A stretch of DNA of 64,000 nucleotides from Actinomadura livida (GCF_014648675.1 NZ_BMRO01000016.1:81444-145443), one strand, 5' to 3'. Shown: positions 41,136 through 50,390, counted from the first letter of the stretch. Numbers and translations are program-made. The notes: a model not told the origin generated them from the letters alone.

Positions 41136-42433
41136 TACCGCAGGAAACCCTCGTAGTTGCGCTGCTGCAGCTGACTCTCGATCTGCTTCACGGTATCCAG
41201 TCCGACGCCGACGATGATGAGGATGCTCGCGCCACCGAAGGGGAACTCCTGGGTCGCGTTCAGGAGTGCGAACGCCACCATCGGGATCAGGGACACGAGC
41301 CCCAGGTACACGGCACCGGGTGTGGTGATCCTGGTCAGCACGAAGTCGAGGTATTCGGCGGTCGGCCGGCCAGGGCGGATACCTGGGATGAATCCACCAT
41401 ACTTCTTCATGTTGTCGGCCACTTCAGTGGGGTTGAAGGTGATCGCCACGTAGAAGTAGGTGAAGAAGATGATCAGGGCGAAGTAGGCCGCCATGTGCCA
41501 GGCGTTGTCCTGCTGCAGGTACGGCTGGACCTTCTGCAGCCACTTGGTCTCGGGCCACAGCTGGGTCGCCAGGACGGGCAGGTAGATCAGCGACGACGCG
41601 AAGATGATCGGGATGATGCCGGCCTGGTTGACCTTCAGCGGGATGTAGGTCGAGGTGCCGCCGTACATGCGCCGGCCGACCATCCGCTTGGCGTACTGGA
41701 CGGGGATGCGCCGCTGGGCCTGCTCGACGAACACGACACCGGCCATGATCGCCAGGCCGACGATCAGCACCACCGCGAAGATGAAGCCGCCCTTGGCCTT
41801 GAAGATGCTCCAGAACTGGGCGGGGAAGACCGCGACGACCTGCGTGAAGATCAGCAGCGACATGCCGTTGCCGACGCCGCGGTCGGTGATCAGCTCGCCC
41901 AGCCACATGATGACGGTCGTGCCGGCCACCATGACGACCACCATCATGATGATGGGGAACATGGTCGTCTCGTAGAGGATGTCGTTGGCGCCGGAGACCC
42001 CCTGGAACAGCTGGCCGGTGCTCGCCATCGCCACGATGCCGGTCGCCTGCAGGATCGCCAGCCCGACGGTCAGGTAGCGGGTGTACTGGGTGATCTTCGT
42101 AGTGCCGGACTGGCCCTCTTTCTTGAGGGCCTCCAGCCGCGGGATCACGACCGTGAGCAACTGGAGAATGATGCTCGCCGTGATGTAGGGCATGATGCCC
42201 AGGGCGAAGACCGACAACTGCAGCAGCGCACCGCCGCTGAACAGGTCGACAAGACCGTAGAGCTGGTTGCTCTCCTTGGCCGCATCGGCGGTCTCTTTCA
42301 GCACACTGACGTTCACGTTCGGCGTCGGGACGATCGACCCGAGCCGGAACACCAAGATGATGAACAACGTGAAGAGCAGCTTTTTACGCAGGTCAGGCGT
42401 ACGGAAAGCCCGAGCGAACGCGGTCAGCACCAT
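41135..42433 (-). CDS. secY: Protein translocase subunit SecY
   Basis: Pore subunit of the Sec translocon. The 432-residue product shows about ten membrane helices, begins LTAFARAFRTPDLRKKLLFT, and contains GGALLQLSVFALGIMPYITA, the plug region, GMSLLIFTQV and the cytoplasmic loop IRPGRPTAEYLD. It starts 228 bases after rplO, a gap that may hold its own promoter, and is coupled to adk. Confidence 0.98.
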   Translation of the reverse strand: MVLTAFARAFRTPDLRKKLLFTLFIILVFRLGSIVPTPNVNVSVLKETADAAKESNQLYGLVDLFSGGALLQLSVFALGIMPYITASIILQLLTVVIPRLEALKKEGQSGTTKITQYTRYLTVGLAILQATGIVAMASTGQLFQGVSGANDILYETTMFPIIMMVVVMVAGTTVIMWLGELITDRGVGNGMSLLIFTQVVAVFPAQFWSIFKAKGGFIFAVVLIVGLAIMAGVVFVEQAQRRIPVQYAKRMVGRRMYGGTSTYIPLKVNQAGIIPIIFASSLIYLPVLATQLWPETKWLQKVQPYLQQDNAWHMAAYFALIIFFTYFYVAITFNPTEVADNMKKYGGFIPGIRPGRPTAEYLDFVLTRITTPGAVYLGLVSLIPMVAFALLNATQEFPFGGASILIIVGVGLDTVKQIESQLQQRNYEGFLR

Positions 42434-42660
42434 TCCTCCTGCGTGACTGGCGAGTTCATGGCCGCCGAGGGCCGGTTACAGGTCCATGAGTCCTGGCGGA
42501 GGATACCCGCTGAGAAACCCGAAGTGTGGAATCTCACGCGGAGCACCTCCGACCGTGTGACTCTAACAGCAGATGACACCGGGGCCGTCCCGCCCGCAGG
42601 GAGGACCTCACGGCCCCCGGCGCAAGGCGAACACGGCCCCGGCATCGAAGGTATCTCTTC
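42434..42660 (-). promoter_or_regulatory. secY upstream region with hairpin and possible promoter
   Basis: No gene is seen in these 227 bases. CCGGGGCCG (42579-42587) pairs with the CGGCCCCCGG at 42611-42620, with an inner stem TCCC/GGGA, and would form a structure after rplO. On the - strand TGTTAGAGT (42568-42560) resembles an extended -10 box. An internal promoter for secY-adk-map is plausible. Confidence 0.35.
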
Positions 42661-43158
42661 CTACAGCTCGTCGGCGGTTCCGCCGGCGGCCGCGATCTTT
42701 TCCTTCGCGGCTCCGGAAAAGGCGTGCGCCTTCACCTGAACCGCGACGGAGATGTCGCCGGTGCCGAGTACCTTGACCGGACGGCCGCGGCGCACCGCGC
42801 CCTTCGCCGCCAGGTCCTCCGCCGTGACCTCGCCGCCCTCGGGGTAGAGCGCGGCGAGCCGGTCCAGGTTCACGACCTGGAACTCGACCCGGTTCGGGTT
42901 CTTGAAGCCCTTCAGCTTCGGAACCCGGCGGATCAGCGGCATCTGGCCGCCCTCGAAACCGACGGGGACGGTGCCGCGGGCCTTGGTGCCCTTGGTGCCG
43001 CGGCCCGCGGTCTTGCCCTTGGACGCCTCGCCGCGGCCCTTGCGGGTCTTGGCACGGTTGGCGCCGGGGGCCGGACGCAGGTCGTGCACCTTGAGCGGCG
43101 CGCCGCCCTCGGCGCCGGTTCCCGTGGCGTCGTCCTTCTTACCGAGATCAGCCGCCAT
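42661..43158 (-). CDS. rplO: 50S ribosomal protein uL15
   Basis: The 165-residue product has the uL15 core LKVHDLRPAPGANRAKTRKG, GRGTKGTKARG, FEGGQMPLIRRVPKLKGF and a C-terminal domain with VKVLGTGDI. The first ~20 residues (AADLGKKDDATGTGAEGG) are an extra N-terminal arm compared with E. coli. The ATG at 43158 is one base past the rpmD stop. It belongs to the spc operon. Confidence 0.97.
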   Translation of the reverse strand: MAADLGKKDDATGTGAEGGAPLKVHDLRPAPGANRAKTRKGRGEASKGKTAGRGTKGTKARGTVPVGFEGGQMPLIRRVPKLKGFKNPNRVEFQVVNLDRLAALYPEGGEVTAEDLAAKGAVRRGRPVKVLGTGDISVAVQVKAHAFSGAAKEKIAAAGGTADEL

Positions 43159-43159
43159 G

Positions 43160-43342
43160 TCAGTCGACCTCCTCGACGGTGACCAGGTGCGCCACCGTCC
43201 GGATCATGCCGAGCACCTCGGGGCGGTCCTCGCGGACCACGCTCTGCCCGATCTTCTTCAGGCCGAGGGTGCGCAGCGTGTCACGCTGGTTCTGCTTCTC
43301 GCTGATCACCGACTTGGTCTGCGTGATCTTCAGATTGCTCAT
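43160..43342 (-). CDS. rpmD: 50S ribosomal protein uL30
   Basis: The 60-residue product begins MSNLKITQTKSVISEKQNQR and contains RTLGLKKIGQSVVREDRPEV and GMIRTVAHLV, the uL30 pattern. Its ATG overlaps the rpsE stop by four bases. uL30 is the small protein between uS5 and uL15 in the spc operon. Confidence 0.97.
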   Translation of the reverse strand: MSNLKITQTKSVISEKQNQRDTLRTLGLKKIGQSVVREDRPEVLGMIRTVAHLVTVEEVD

Positions 43343-43959
43343 GAGCTCGCGACCTCCGGCCTGGGCTCGCTGCCCGCGGCGCGGGCCCGCAGCATGGCCG
43401 CGGGGGCGACGTCCTCGATCGGCAGGCCGCGCTTGGCCGCGATCTCCTCGGGACGCTTCAGCGCCTTCAGGCCCGCGATCGTGGCGTGCACGATGTTGAT
43501 CGCGTTGTCGCTGCCCAGCGACTTGCTCAGCACGTCCTGGATGCCGGCGGCCTCCAGCACCGCGCGCACCGGGCCACCCGCGATCACACCGGTACCGGGG
43601 CTCGCCGGACGCAGCAGGACCTCGCCCGCCGCGTCCCGCGCCTGCACCAGGTGCGGGATGGTGCCCTGGATCCGCGGCACCTTGAAGAAGTGCTTCTTGG
43701 CCTCCTCGACGCCCTTGGCGATCGCCGCGGGCACCTCCTTGGCCTTGCCGTAGCCGACGCCGACGGTGCCGTTGCCGTCACCGACGATTACCAGGGCGGT
43801 GAAGCTGAAGCGCCGCCCGCCCTTGACGACCTTGGCGACACGGTTGATCGCCACGACCTTCTCGATGTACGACTGGCCCTTGTCGGCGCCACCGCGGCGG
43901 TCGTCGCGGCGATCGCGACGGTCGCCACCCTGACCGCCACCACGCCTCTGCGCTGCCAT
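43339..43959 (-). CDS. rpsE: 30S ribosomal protein uS5
   Basis: The 206-residue product has the uS5 core: YIEKVVAINRVAKVVKGGRR, FSFTALVIVGDGNGTVGVGY, and LLRPASPGTGVIAGGPVRAV. The first ~30 residues are an Arg/Gly/Asp-rich arm (GGGQGGDRRDRRDDRRGG), common in actinobacteria. The ATG at 43959 was chosen as the normal start; the longer frame overlaps rplR. The residues near the spectinomycin site (VVKGGRRFSF) appear unchanged. Confidence 0.97.
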   Translation of the reverse strand: MAAQRRGGGQGGDRRDRRDDRRGGADKGQSYIEKVVAINRVAKVVKGGRRFSFTALVIVGDGNGTVGVGYGKAKEVPAAIAKGVEEAKKHFFKVPRIQGTIPHLVQARDAAGEVLLRPASPGTGVIAGGPVRAVLEAAGIQDVLSKSLGSDNAINIVHATIAGLKALKRPEEIAAKRGLPIEDVAPAAMLRARAAGSEPRPEVASS

Positions 43960-43993
43960 CAGTGGTTCCCTTCCTCTGCCTTGTACAGGGCCA

Positions 43994-44380
43994 TCAGACT
44001 TCGAGGCCCCCTTCGCGCGCACCCTCCGCGACGGCGGCGATGCGGCCGTGGTACTTGTTGCCGCCGCGGTCGAAGACGACCGCGGAGACACCGGCGTCCT
44101 GGGCCCGCCGGGCGATGAGCTCGCCGACCTTGCGGGACTTGGCCGTCTTGTCGCCGGAGTCGGCGCGCAGGTCCGCCTCCATCGTCGACGCGCTGGCCAG
44201 CGTGTGGCCCTTGTCGTCGTCGATGACCTGGACGAACACGTGCTTGCTGGAGCGGGTCACGACCAGGCGAGGCCGCGCGGCGCTGCCGAGGACCTTCTTC
44301 CGGACCCGCAGGTGCCGGCGCCTGCGCGAGAGCGCGCGGCGGCTCGTGGCCTTGCCGGCGAGGGTCTTCGTGCCTGCCAT
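43994..44380 (-). CDS. rplR: 50S ribosomal protein uL18
   Basis: The 128-residue product contains RRRRHLRVRKKVLGSAARPR, VTRSSKHVFVQVIDDDKGHT and FDRGGNKYHGRIAAVAEGAR, diagnostic for uL18, which binds 5S rRNA. Its ATG at 44380 is two bases past the rplF stop. Part of the spc operon. Confidence 0.97.
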   Translation of the reverse strand: MAGTKTLAGKATSRRALSRRRRHLRVRKKVLGSAARPRLVVTRSSKHVFVQVIDDDKGHTLASASTMEADLRADSGDKTAKSRKVGELIARRAQDAGVSAVVFDRGGNKYHGRIAAVAEGAREGGLEV

Positions 44381-44382
44381 GC

Positions 44383-44919
44383 CTACTTACCAGCCTTTCC
44401 GACCTTGCGGCGGATGTACTCACCCTCGTACCGCACGCCCTTGCCCTTGTACGGGTCGGGCTTGCGCAGCTTGCGGATGTTGGCGGCGACCTCGCCGACC
44501 TTCTGCTTGTCGATGCCCTCGACGACCAGCTGGGTCGGCCGCTCCACCGTGAAGGAGATGCCCTCCGGCGGCTCGACGAGGATCGGGTGGCTGTACCCGA
44601 GGGAGAACTCCAGGTTCTTGCCCTTGGCCGCCACACGGTAGCCGACACCCTGGATGACCAGGGTCTTCTTGTAGCCGTCGGTGACCCCGACGACCATGTT
44701 GTTGATCAGGGTGCGGGTGAGCCCGTGCAGGCCCCGCACCTTGTTGAGGTCGTTCGGGCGGCTCACCGTCAGCGTGCCGTCCTCGAGCTTCACCTCGATG
44801 GGCTCGGCGACGGTGTGCGACAGCGTGCCCTTCGGCCCCTTGACGGTGACCTCGCGGCCGTCGATGTTGACCTCGACACCGCCGGGGACGGTGATGGGGT
44901 TACGTCCGATTCGAGACAT
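44383..44919 (-). CDS. rplF: 50S ribosomal protein uL6
   Basis: The 178-residue product begins MSRIGRNPITVPGGVEVNID, contains TVKGPKGTLSHTV and the C-terminal RKPDPYKGKGVRYEGEYIRR, all typical of uL6. It lies between rpsH and rplR in the spc operon with 15 bases to rpsH. Confidence 0.98.
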   Translation of the reverse strand: MSRIGRNPITVPGGVEVNIDGREVTVKGPKGTLSHTVAEPIEVKLEDGTLTVSRPNDLNKVRGLHGLTRTLINNMVVGVTDGYKKTLVIQGVGYRVAAKGKNLEFSLGYSHPILVEPPEGISFTVERPTQLVVEGIDKQKVGEVAANIRKLRKPDPYKGKGVRYEGEYIRRKVGKAGK

Positions 44920-44934
44920 TGCAGAACCCTCCCC

Positions 44935-45333
44935 TCACCACACGTAGGCGAGGACTTCGCCGCCCACGCCGCGCTTGCCCGCCTGCCGGTCGGTCATCAG
45001 GCCGGAGGACGTCGAGATGATCGCGACGCCCAGTCCGCCGAGGACCCGGGGCAGGTTGTCCTTCTTCGCGTACACGCGCAGACCCGGCTTCGAGACGCGC
45101 TTGATGCCGGCGATCGAACGCTCGCGGGTCGGGCCGAACTTCAGCTCGATCACGAGCTTCTTGCCGACCTCGGCGTCCTCCACGGTCCAGCCCGAGATGT
45201 AGCCCTCCTGCTGGAGGATCTCGGCGATGTGCGCCTTGATCTTCGAGTACGGCATGGCCACGGTGTCGTGGTACGCCGAATTCGCGTTCCGCAGACGCGT
45301 CAGCATGTCTGCGATCGGGTCGGTCATCGTCAT
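44935..45333 (-). CDS. rpsH: 30S ribosomal protein uS8
   Basis: The 132-residue product begins MTMTDPIADMLTRLRNANSA and ends with the uS8 block LGGLGVAIISTSSGLMTDRQ then GGEVLAYVW. In E. coli S8 represses the spc operon by binding an mRNA mimic of its 16S site. A 145-base spacer with hairpins precedes rpsH here. ATG start at 45333. Confidence 0.97.
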   Translation of the reverse strand: MTMTDPIADMLTRLRNANSAYHDTVAMPYSKIKAHIAEILQQEGYISGWTVEDAEVGKKLVIELKFGPTRERSIAGIKRVSKPGLRVYAKKDNLPRVLGGLGVAIISTSSGLMTDRQAGKRGVGGEVLAYVW

Positions 45334-45401
45334 GGCCTGCTGGCCCTCCTCGCCGCGGTTTCCTCGGGTTGATGCGGCCCGTGGACCTTCGGCGCGGTCA
45401 T

Positions 45402-45421
45402 GGGCACCCTCGCGGGTGCCC
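45402..45421 (-). promoter_or_regulatory. Hairpin in the rpsZ-rpsH spacer
   Basis: GGGCACCC (45402-45409) pairs perfectly with GGGTGCCC (45414-45421) around a 4-base loop. A second GC-rich inverted segment (CCCCGGGG/CCCCCGGG) lies at about 45445-45470. The spacer is 145 bases, long for this operon. Confidence 0.4.
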
Positions 45422-45478
45422 GATCGGTCATTACTGGCCGGAGCCCGCCCCCGGGGCGTCGTTCCCCCGGGAGGGCGG

Positions 45479-45664
45479 TCACCAGCTGGACTTCGTGATG
45501 CCGGGCAGCTCGCCGCGGTGGGCCATCTCCCGGAAGCACACGCGGCACAGGCCGAACTTCCGGTAGACGGAGCGCGGACGCCCGCAGCGCGAGCACCGAG
45601 TGTACGCGCGCACGCCGAACTTCGGCTTCCGCGCCGCCTTGGCGATCAGCGACTTCTTCGCCAT
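45479..45664 (-). CDS. rpsZ: 30S ribosomal protein uS14, zinc-binding (type Z)
   Basis: The 61-residue product (ATG 45664) reads MAKKSLIAKAARKPKFGVRA and then YTRCSRCGRPRSVYRKFGLC and RVCFREMAHRGELPG. The four cysteines (CxxC and CxxC) are the zinc site of the short C+ form of uS14. The gene sits between rplE and rpsH, where every spc operon carries uS14. Confidence 0.97.
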   Translation of the reverse strand: MAKKSLIAKAARKPKFGVRAYTRCSRCGRPRSVYRKFGLCRVCFREMAHRGELPGITKSSW

Positions 45665-45675
45665 ATGCTCCTCGC

Positions 45676-46251
45676 TCAGCTTTCCTTGAAGGGGAAGCCC
45701 AGGAGCTTGAGCAGCGCCCGGCCCTCGTCGTCGTTCTTCGCGGTCGTCACGACCGTGATGTCCATGCCCCGCTGGCGGTCGACCTTGTCCGGGTCGACCT
45801 CGTGGAACATGACCTGCTCGGTGAGCCCGAAGGTGTAGTTCCCGTTGCCGTCGAACTGCTTCGGCGACAGGCCGCGGAAGTCGCGGATGCGGGGCAGCGC
45901 CGTCGACAGGAGCCGGTCCAGGAACTCCCACATCCGGTCGCCGCGCAGCGTGGCGTGCGCGCCGATCGGCATGCCCTCGCGCAGCTTGAACTGGGCGATG
46001 GACTTCTTGGCCCGGTTGACGGCCGGCTTCTGGCCGGTGATCAGCGACAGGTCGCGGATCGCGCCGTCGATCAGCTTGGCGTCCCGGGCCGCGTCGCCGA
46101 CGCCCATGTTGACCACGATCTTGGTCAGCGTGGGGATCTGCATGACGTTCTCGTAGCCGAACTGCTCGCGCATCTGGCCCGCGATCTCCTCGCGGTAGCG
46201 CAGCTTGAGCCTCGGCTTCGGGACGGGACGCTCGGTGGCGGTGTCGGTCAT
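45676..46251 (-). CDS. rplE: 50S ribosomal protein uL5
   Basis: The 191-residue product contains LKLRYREEIAGQMREQFGYE, PTLTKIVVNMGVGDAARDAK and the C-terminal DRQRGMDITVVTTAKNDDEG, diagnostic of uL5, a 5S rRNA-binding protein that also touches the P-site tRNA. ATG start at 46251, five bases after rplX. Confidence 0.98.
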   Translation of the reverse strand: MTDTATERPVPKPRLKLRYREEIAGQMREQFGYENVMQIPTLTKIVVNMGVGDAARDAKLIDGAIRDLSLITGQKPAVNRAKKSIAQFKLREGMPIGAHATLRGDRMWEFLDRLLSTALPRIRDFRGLSPKQFDGNGNYTFGLTEQVMFHEVDPDKVDRQRGMDITVVTTAKNDDEGRALLKLLGFPFKES

Positions 46252-46256
46252 GGGTC

Positions 46257-46565
46257 TCAGATCTCCTTACCGCTACGGCGCGAGATCCGAACCTTCGTGC
46301 CGTCCTCGTTGATGCGGTATCCGACCCGTACCGGCTTGCCGTCCTCGACGATGGCGACGTTGCTGACGTGCAGCGGCGCCTCCATCGTGACGCGGCCGCT
46401 GTCCCTGCCGGCACGCTGCTGGTCGGCCTTGATGTTCTTGGTGATGAGGTTGACGCCCTCGACGACCACGCGCTCGCGGGCCGGGTAGACGCGCAGGACC
46501 TTGCCCGTCGCGCCCTTGTCCTTGCCGGCGAGGACGATGACCTCGTCGCCCTTGCGGATCTTCAT
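46257..46565 (-). CDS. rplX: 50S ribosomal protein uL24
   Basis: The 102-residue KOW-domain protein begins MKIRKGDEVIVLAGKDKGAT and contains KVLRVYPARERVVVEGVNLI and VRVGYRINEDGTKVRISRRS. The start overlaps the rplN stop by one base (TGATG). It initiates folding of 23S rRNA in the spc operon order rplN-rplX-rplE. Confidence 0.97.
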   Translation of the reverse strand: MKIRKGDEVIVLAGKDKGATGKVLRVYPARERVVVEGVNLITKNIKADQQRAGRDSGRVTMEAPLHVSNVAIVEDGKPVRVGYRINEDGTKVRISRRSGKEI

Positions 46566-46933
46566 CAGAGCACCTCCGGCGCGAGCGAGATGATGCGCAT
46601 GAACTTCTTCTCGCGCAGTTCACGGCCCACCGGGCCGAAGATTCGGGTGCCGCGGGGGTCCCCGCCGTCCTTGATGAGCACGGCGGCGTTCTCGTCGAAG
46701 CGGATGTAGGAGCCGTCGGGGCGCCGGCGCTCCTTGCGGGTGCGCACGACGACGGCCTTGACGATGTCACCCTTCTTCACGCCCGCGGCGGGAAGGGCGT
46801 CCTTCACCGTCGCGACGATGATGTCGCCGACTCCCGCGTAGCGCCTACCCGAGCCGCCGAGAACGCGGATGCAGAGGATCTCCTTCGCACCCGTGTTGTC
46901 GGCGACCTTGAGTCGCGACTCCTGCTGGATCAC
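46565..46933 (-). CDS. rplN: 50S ribosomal protein uL14
   Basis: The 122-residue product begins with a GTG (46933) and reads IQQESRLKVADNTGAKEILC, VLGGSGRRYAGVGDIIVATV and DPRGTRIFGPVGRELREK, the uL14 pattern. It is the first gene of the spc operon and follows a strong hairpin that separates it from rpsQ. Confidence 0.98.
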   Translation of the reverse strand: MIQQESRLKVADNTGAKEILCIRVLGGSGRRYAGVGDIIVATVKDALPAAGVKKGDIVKAVVVRTRKERRRPDGSYIRFDENAAVLIKDGGDPRGTRIFGPVGRELREKKFMRIISLAPEVL

Positions 46934-46959
46934 GTTGACTCCTGTTCGTCACACCGGTT

Positions 46960-46988
46960 CTGATCGCCCGCCCGCGGCGGGCGATCAG
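46960..46988 (-). terminator. Very strong hairpin between rpsQ and rplN (S10/spc boundary)
   Basis: CTGATCGCCCGCC (46960-46972) pairs perfectly with GGCGGGCGATCAG (46976-46988) around a 3-base loop, and GGTTC/GAACC can close it further outside. It starts 17 bases past the rpsQ stop. No T-run follows on the - strand. It marks the boundary between the S10 and spc operons and could terminate, attenuate or protect transcript ends. Confidence 0.7.
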
Positions 46989-47005
46989 CCTGGTGGAACC
47001 AGTAA

Positions 47006-47284
47006 TTACTTGGCCTTCTCGAGGATCTCGACCACGCGCCACCGCTTGGTGGCCGACAGCGGCCGGGTCTCCATGAGACGGACGCGGTCGCCGACGCCAC
47101 ACTCGTTGGCCTCGTCGTGCGCCTTGTAGTTCTTCGTGCGGCGGATCACCTTGTGGTACCTGCGGTGGGTGACGCGGTCCTCGACGGACACGACCACGGT
47201 CTTGTCCATCTTGTCGCTGACCACGAGCCCCTCGAGGACCTTGCGGCTCGGCCGCTTGTCGGTCTGCGTCGTCTGCTCGGTCAT
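47006..47284 (-). CDS. rpsQ: 30S ribosomal protein uS17
   Basis: The 92-residue product has RKVLEGLVVSDKMDKTVVVS, HRRYHKVIRRTKNYKAHDEA and VGDRVRLMETRPLSATKRWR, the uS17 pattern. Its ATG overlaps the rpmC stop by four bases. It is the last gene of the S10 operon; a strong hairpin follows. Confidence 0.97.
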   Translation of the reverse strand: MTEQTTQTDKRPSRKVLEGLVVSDKMDKTVVVSVEDRVTHRRYHKVIRRTKNYKAHDEANECGVGDRVRLMETRPLSATKRWRVVEILEKAK

Positions 47285-47520
47285 TCGTTGTCCTCCGCGG
47301 CGTCCTCGACCGTGACGATGCCGAGCTCGCGCTCCCGCATCACGGTGTAGATGCGGGCGATCTCCCGCTTCACGGTGCGCAGCCGCCCGTGGCTCTCAAG
47401 CTGGCCGGTGGCGGCCTGGAAGCGGAGGTTGAACAGCTCCTCCTTGGCCTCCTTGAGCTTGGTGACCAGGACGTCCTCGGTCTCGGTCCGCAGGTCGTCG
47501 GCCGTGAGTCCCTTGGCCAT
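47281..47520 (-). CDS. rpmC: 50S ribosomal protein uL29
   Basis: The 79-residue product begins MAKGLTADDLRTETEDVLVT and contains LKEAKEELFNLRFQAATGQL and RTVKREIARIYTVMRERELG. It lies at the exit of the ribosomal tunnel. It overlaps rplP by one base and rpsQ by four. The C-terminus is slightly longer and acidic (TVEDAAEDNE). Confidence 0.97.
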   Translation of the reverse strand: MAKGLTADDLRTETEDVLVTKLKEAKEELFNLRFQAATGQLESHGRLRTVKREIARIYTVMRERELGIVTVEDAAEDNE

Positions 47521-47939
47521 CAGCCCTCACCCACTTCCCGCTTAACGATCTTGCACTTCATGGGGAGCTTGTGGATCGCGCGCATGAGGGCCGCGCGGGC
47601 GACCTCTTCGTTGGGGTACGACAGCTCGAACATCACGCGTCCGGGCTTGACGTTGGCCACCCACCACTCGACCGAGCCCTTACCGGAGCCCATGCGGGTC
47701 TCGGCGGGCTTCTTGGTCAGCGGACGGTCCGGGAAGATGTTGATCCAGACCTTGCCGCCGCGCTTGATGTGCCGGGTCATCGCGATACGCGCGGCCTCGA
47801 TCTGCCGGTTGGTCACGTACGCGCCCTCGATGGCCTGGATGCCGTACTCACCGAACGTCACCCTGGTGCCGCCCTTGGCCATGCCCCTGCGCCTCGGGTG
47901 GTGCTGCTTGCGGTGCTTGACCTTGCGAGGGATCAGCAT
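47520..47939 (-). CDS. rplP: 50S ribosomal protein uL16
   Basis: The 139-residue product begins MLIPRKVKHRKQHHPRRRGM and contains TFGEYGIQAIEGAYVTNRQI and RMGSGKGSVEWWVANVKPGR, diagnostic for uL16. The protein helps place the A-site tRNA. ATG start at 47939, seven bases after rpsC. Confidence 0.98.
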   Translation of the reverse strand: MLIPRKVKHRKQHHPRRRGMAKGGTRVTFGEYGIQAIEGAYVTNRQIEAARIAMTRHIKRGGKVWINIFPDRPLTKKPAETRMGSGKGSVEWWVANVKPGRVMFELSYPNEEVARAALMRAIHKLPMKCKIVKREVGEG

Positions 47940-47946
47940 GGGTTAC

Positions 47947-48806
<860 letters not shown>

Positions 48807-48807
<1 letters not shown>

Positions 48808-49190
48808 TACCGGGCCCTCCTCGTCTTCTTACCGCCGCCGGCCGTCGACGCAGCTTCATCGCGCGACTCCACGACCACGGTGATGTGGCTCGTGCGCTTG
48901 TTGATGCGGTAGGCCCGGCCCTGGGCGCGGGGACGGAAACGCTTGAGCGTCGGCCCCTCGTCCACCCACGCACGGCTCACGACGAGCGTGTCCGAGTCGA
49001 GCTTGAAGTTGTGCTCGGCGTTGGCGATGGCACTCGCCAGCACCTTGCCCACCGGCTCACTCGCGGCCTGGGGGGCGAACCGCAGCACCGCCTGTGCCTC
49101 CGCGGCTGGCAGGCCGCGGATGAGGTCCACCACGCGGCGGGCCTTCATGGGCGTGACGCGGACGAACCGCGCCTGGGCCCTGGCTTCCAT
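48807..49190 (-). CDS. rplV: 50S ribosomal protein uL22
   Basis: The 127-residue product begins MEARAQARFVRVTPMKARRV, contains VDLIRGLPAAEAQAVLRFAP and KRFRPRAQGRAYRINKRTSH. The beta-hairpin that lines the exit tunnel, the site of macrolide-resistance changes, shows the normal RPRAQGRA sequence. Part of the S10 operon between rpsS and rpsC. Confidence 0.97.
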
Positions 49191-49221
49191 CGCTGTTCCC
49201 TCTCTCCGTACGATCTACTGC

Positions 49222-49503
49222 TCAGCCGCGCCTGCTGCGGCGGTCTTCCTTCACATGGCTGCGGAACGTGCGCGTCGGCGCGAACTCGCCGAGCTTGTGC
49301 CCCACCATCGCGTCGGTGATGAACACCGGGACGTGCTTGCGGCCGTCGTGCACGGCGATCGTGTGACCGATCATGTCCGGCACGATCATGGAGCGCCGCG
49401 ACCACGTCTTGATGACGTTCTTGGTGCCCTTCTCGTTCTGGACGTCCACCTTCTTCATCAGGTGGTCGTCCACGAACGGGCCCTTCTTAAGGCTACGTGG
49501 CAT
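49222..49503 (-). CDS. rpsS: 30S ribosomal protein uS19
   Basis: The 93-residue product reads MPRSLKKGPFVDDHLMKKVD, WSRRSMIVPDMIGHTIAVHD and VGHKLGEFAPTRTFRSHVKE, diagnostic for uS19. ATG start at 49503, 12 bases after rplB. S10 operon. Confidence 0.98.
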   Translation of the reverse strand: MPRSLKKGPFVDDHLMKKVDVQNEKGTKNVIKTWSRRSMIVPDMIGHTIAVHDGRKHVPVFITDAMVGHKLGEFAPTRTFRSHVKEDRRSRRG

Positions 49504-49515
49504 GACGAGCGACTC

Positions 49516-50349
49516 CTACCGCTTCTTCTTGCTGCGACGACGGACGATCAGCCGGTCGCTCGACTTGTTCGCCTGTCGAGTGCGGCCTTCCTTCTTGCCG
49601 GCCGGGTTCACCGGGTGCCGACCACCGGAGGTCTTGCCCTCACCACCACCGTGCGGGTGGTCGATCGGGTTCATGGCCACGCCGCGGACGGTCGGGCGCT
49701 TGCCCTTCCACCGCATGCGGCCGGCCTTGCCCCAGCTGATGTTCGACTGCTCGGCGTTGCCGACCTCGCCGACCGTCGCGCGGCAGCGCACGTCCACCAT
49801 CCGCATCTCGCCGGAGGGCATGCGCAGCGTGGCGTACTTGCCCTCCTTGGCCAGCAGCTGGACGCCGGCGCCCGCGCTGCGGGCGATCTTGGCGCCGCCG
49901 CCGGGCCGGAGCTCGATGGCGTGGATGACCGTACCGGTCGGGATGTTGCGCAGCGGCAGGCAGTTGCCCGGCTTGATGTCGGCGCCCGGCCCGTTCTCGA
50001 CGCGGTCGCCCTGCTTGAGGCCGCGGGGAGCGAGGATGTAGCGCTTCTCGCCGTCCACGTAGTGCAGCAGCGCGATCCGCGCGGTGCGGTTCGGGTCGTA
50101 CTCGATGTGCGCGACCTTCGCCGGGACGCCGTCCTTGTCATGCCTGCGGAAGTCGATCACGCGGTAGGCGCGCTTGTGCCCGCCGCCCTGGTGCCGGGTC
50201 GTGATGCGGCCGTGGTTGTTGCGGCCGCCCTTCTTGGGGAGCGGACGCAGCAGCGACTTCTCCGGCTCGCTGCGCGTGATCTCGACGAAGTCGGCCACGC
50301 TGGAGCCGCGACGACCCGGAGTCGTCGGCTTGTAGTTACGGATGCCCAT
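49516..50349 (-). CDS. rplB: 50S ribosomal protein uL2
   Basis: The 277-residue product contains GIRNYKPTTPGRRGSSVADF, GRNNHGRITTRHQGGGHKRA and, near the C-terminus, VRGVAMNPIDHPHGGGEGKT, with the conserved His close to the peptidyl-transferase centre. The C-terminal RLIVRRRSKKKR is basic. ATG start at 50349. S10 operon. Confidence 0.98.
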   Translation of the reverse strand: MGIRNYKPTTPGRRGSSVADFVEITRSEPEKSLLRPLPKKGGRNNHGRITTRHQGGGHKRAYRVIDFRRHDKDGVPAKVAHIEYDPNRTARIALLHYVDGEKRYILAPRGLKQGDRVENGPGADIKPGNCLPLRNIPTGTVIHAIELRPGGGAKIARSAGAGVQLLAKEGKYATLRMPSGEMRMVDVRCRATVGEVGNAEQSNISWGKAGRMRWKGKRPTVRGVAMNPIDHPHGGGEGKTSGGRHPVNPAGKKEGRTRQANKSSDRLIVRRRSKKKR

Positions 50350-50390
50350 CTTATTCGTTCATCCCTTGTCTGTTCTCCGGTGGCCGGCCG

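Noticed and set aside
41072..42739. Long + strand open frame opposite secY
   Set aside because: Antisense shadow of secY; the composition is His/Asp/Arg-rich and without any domain pattern.
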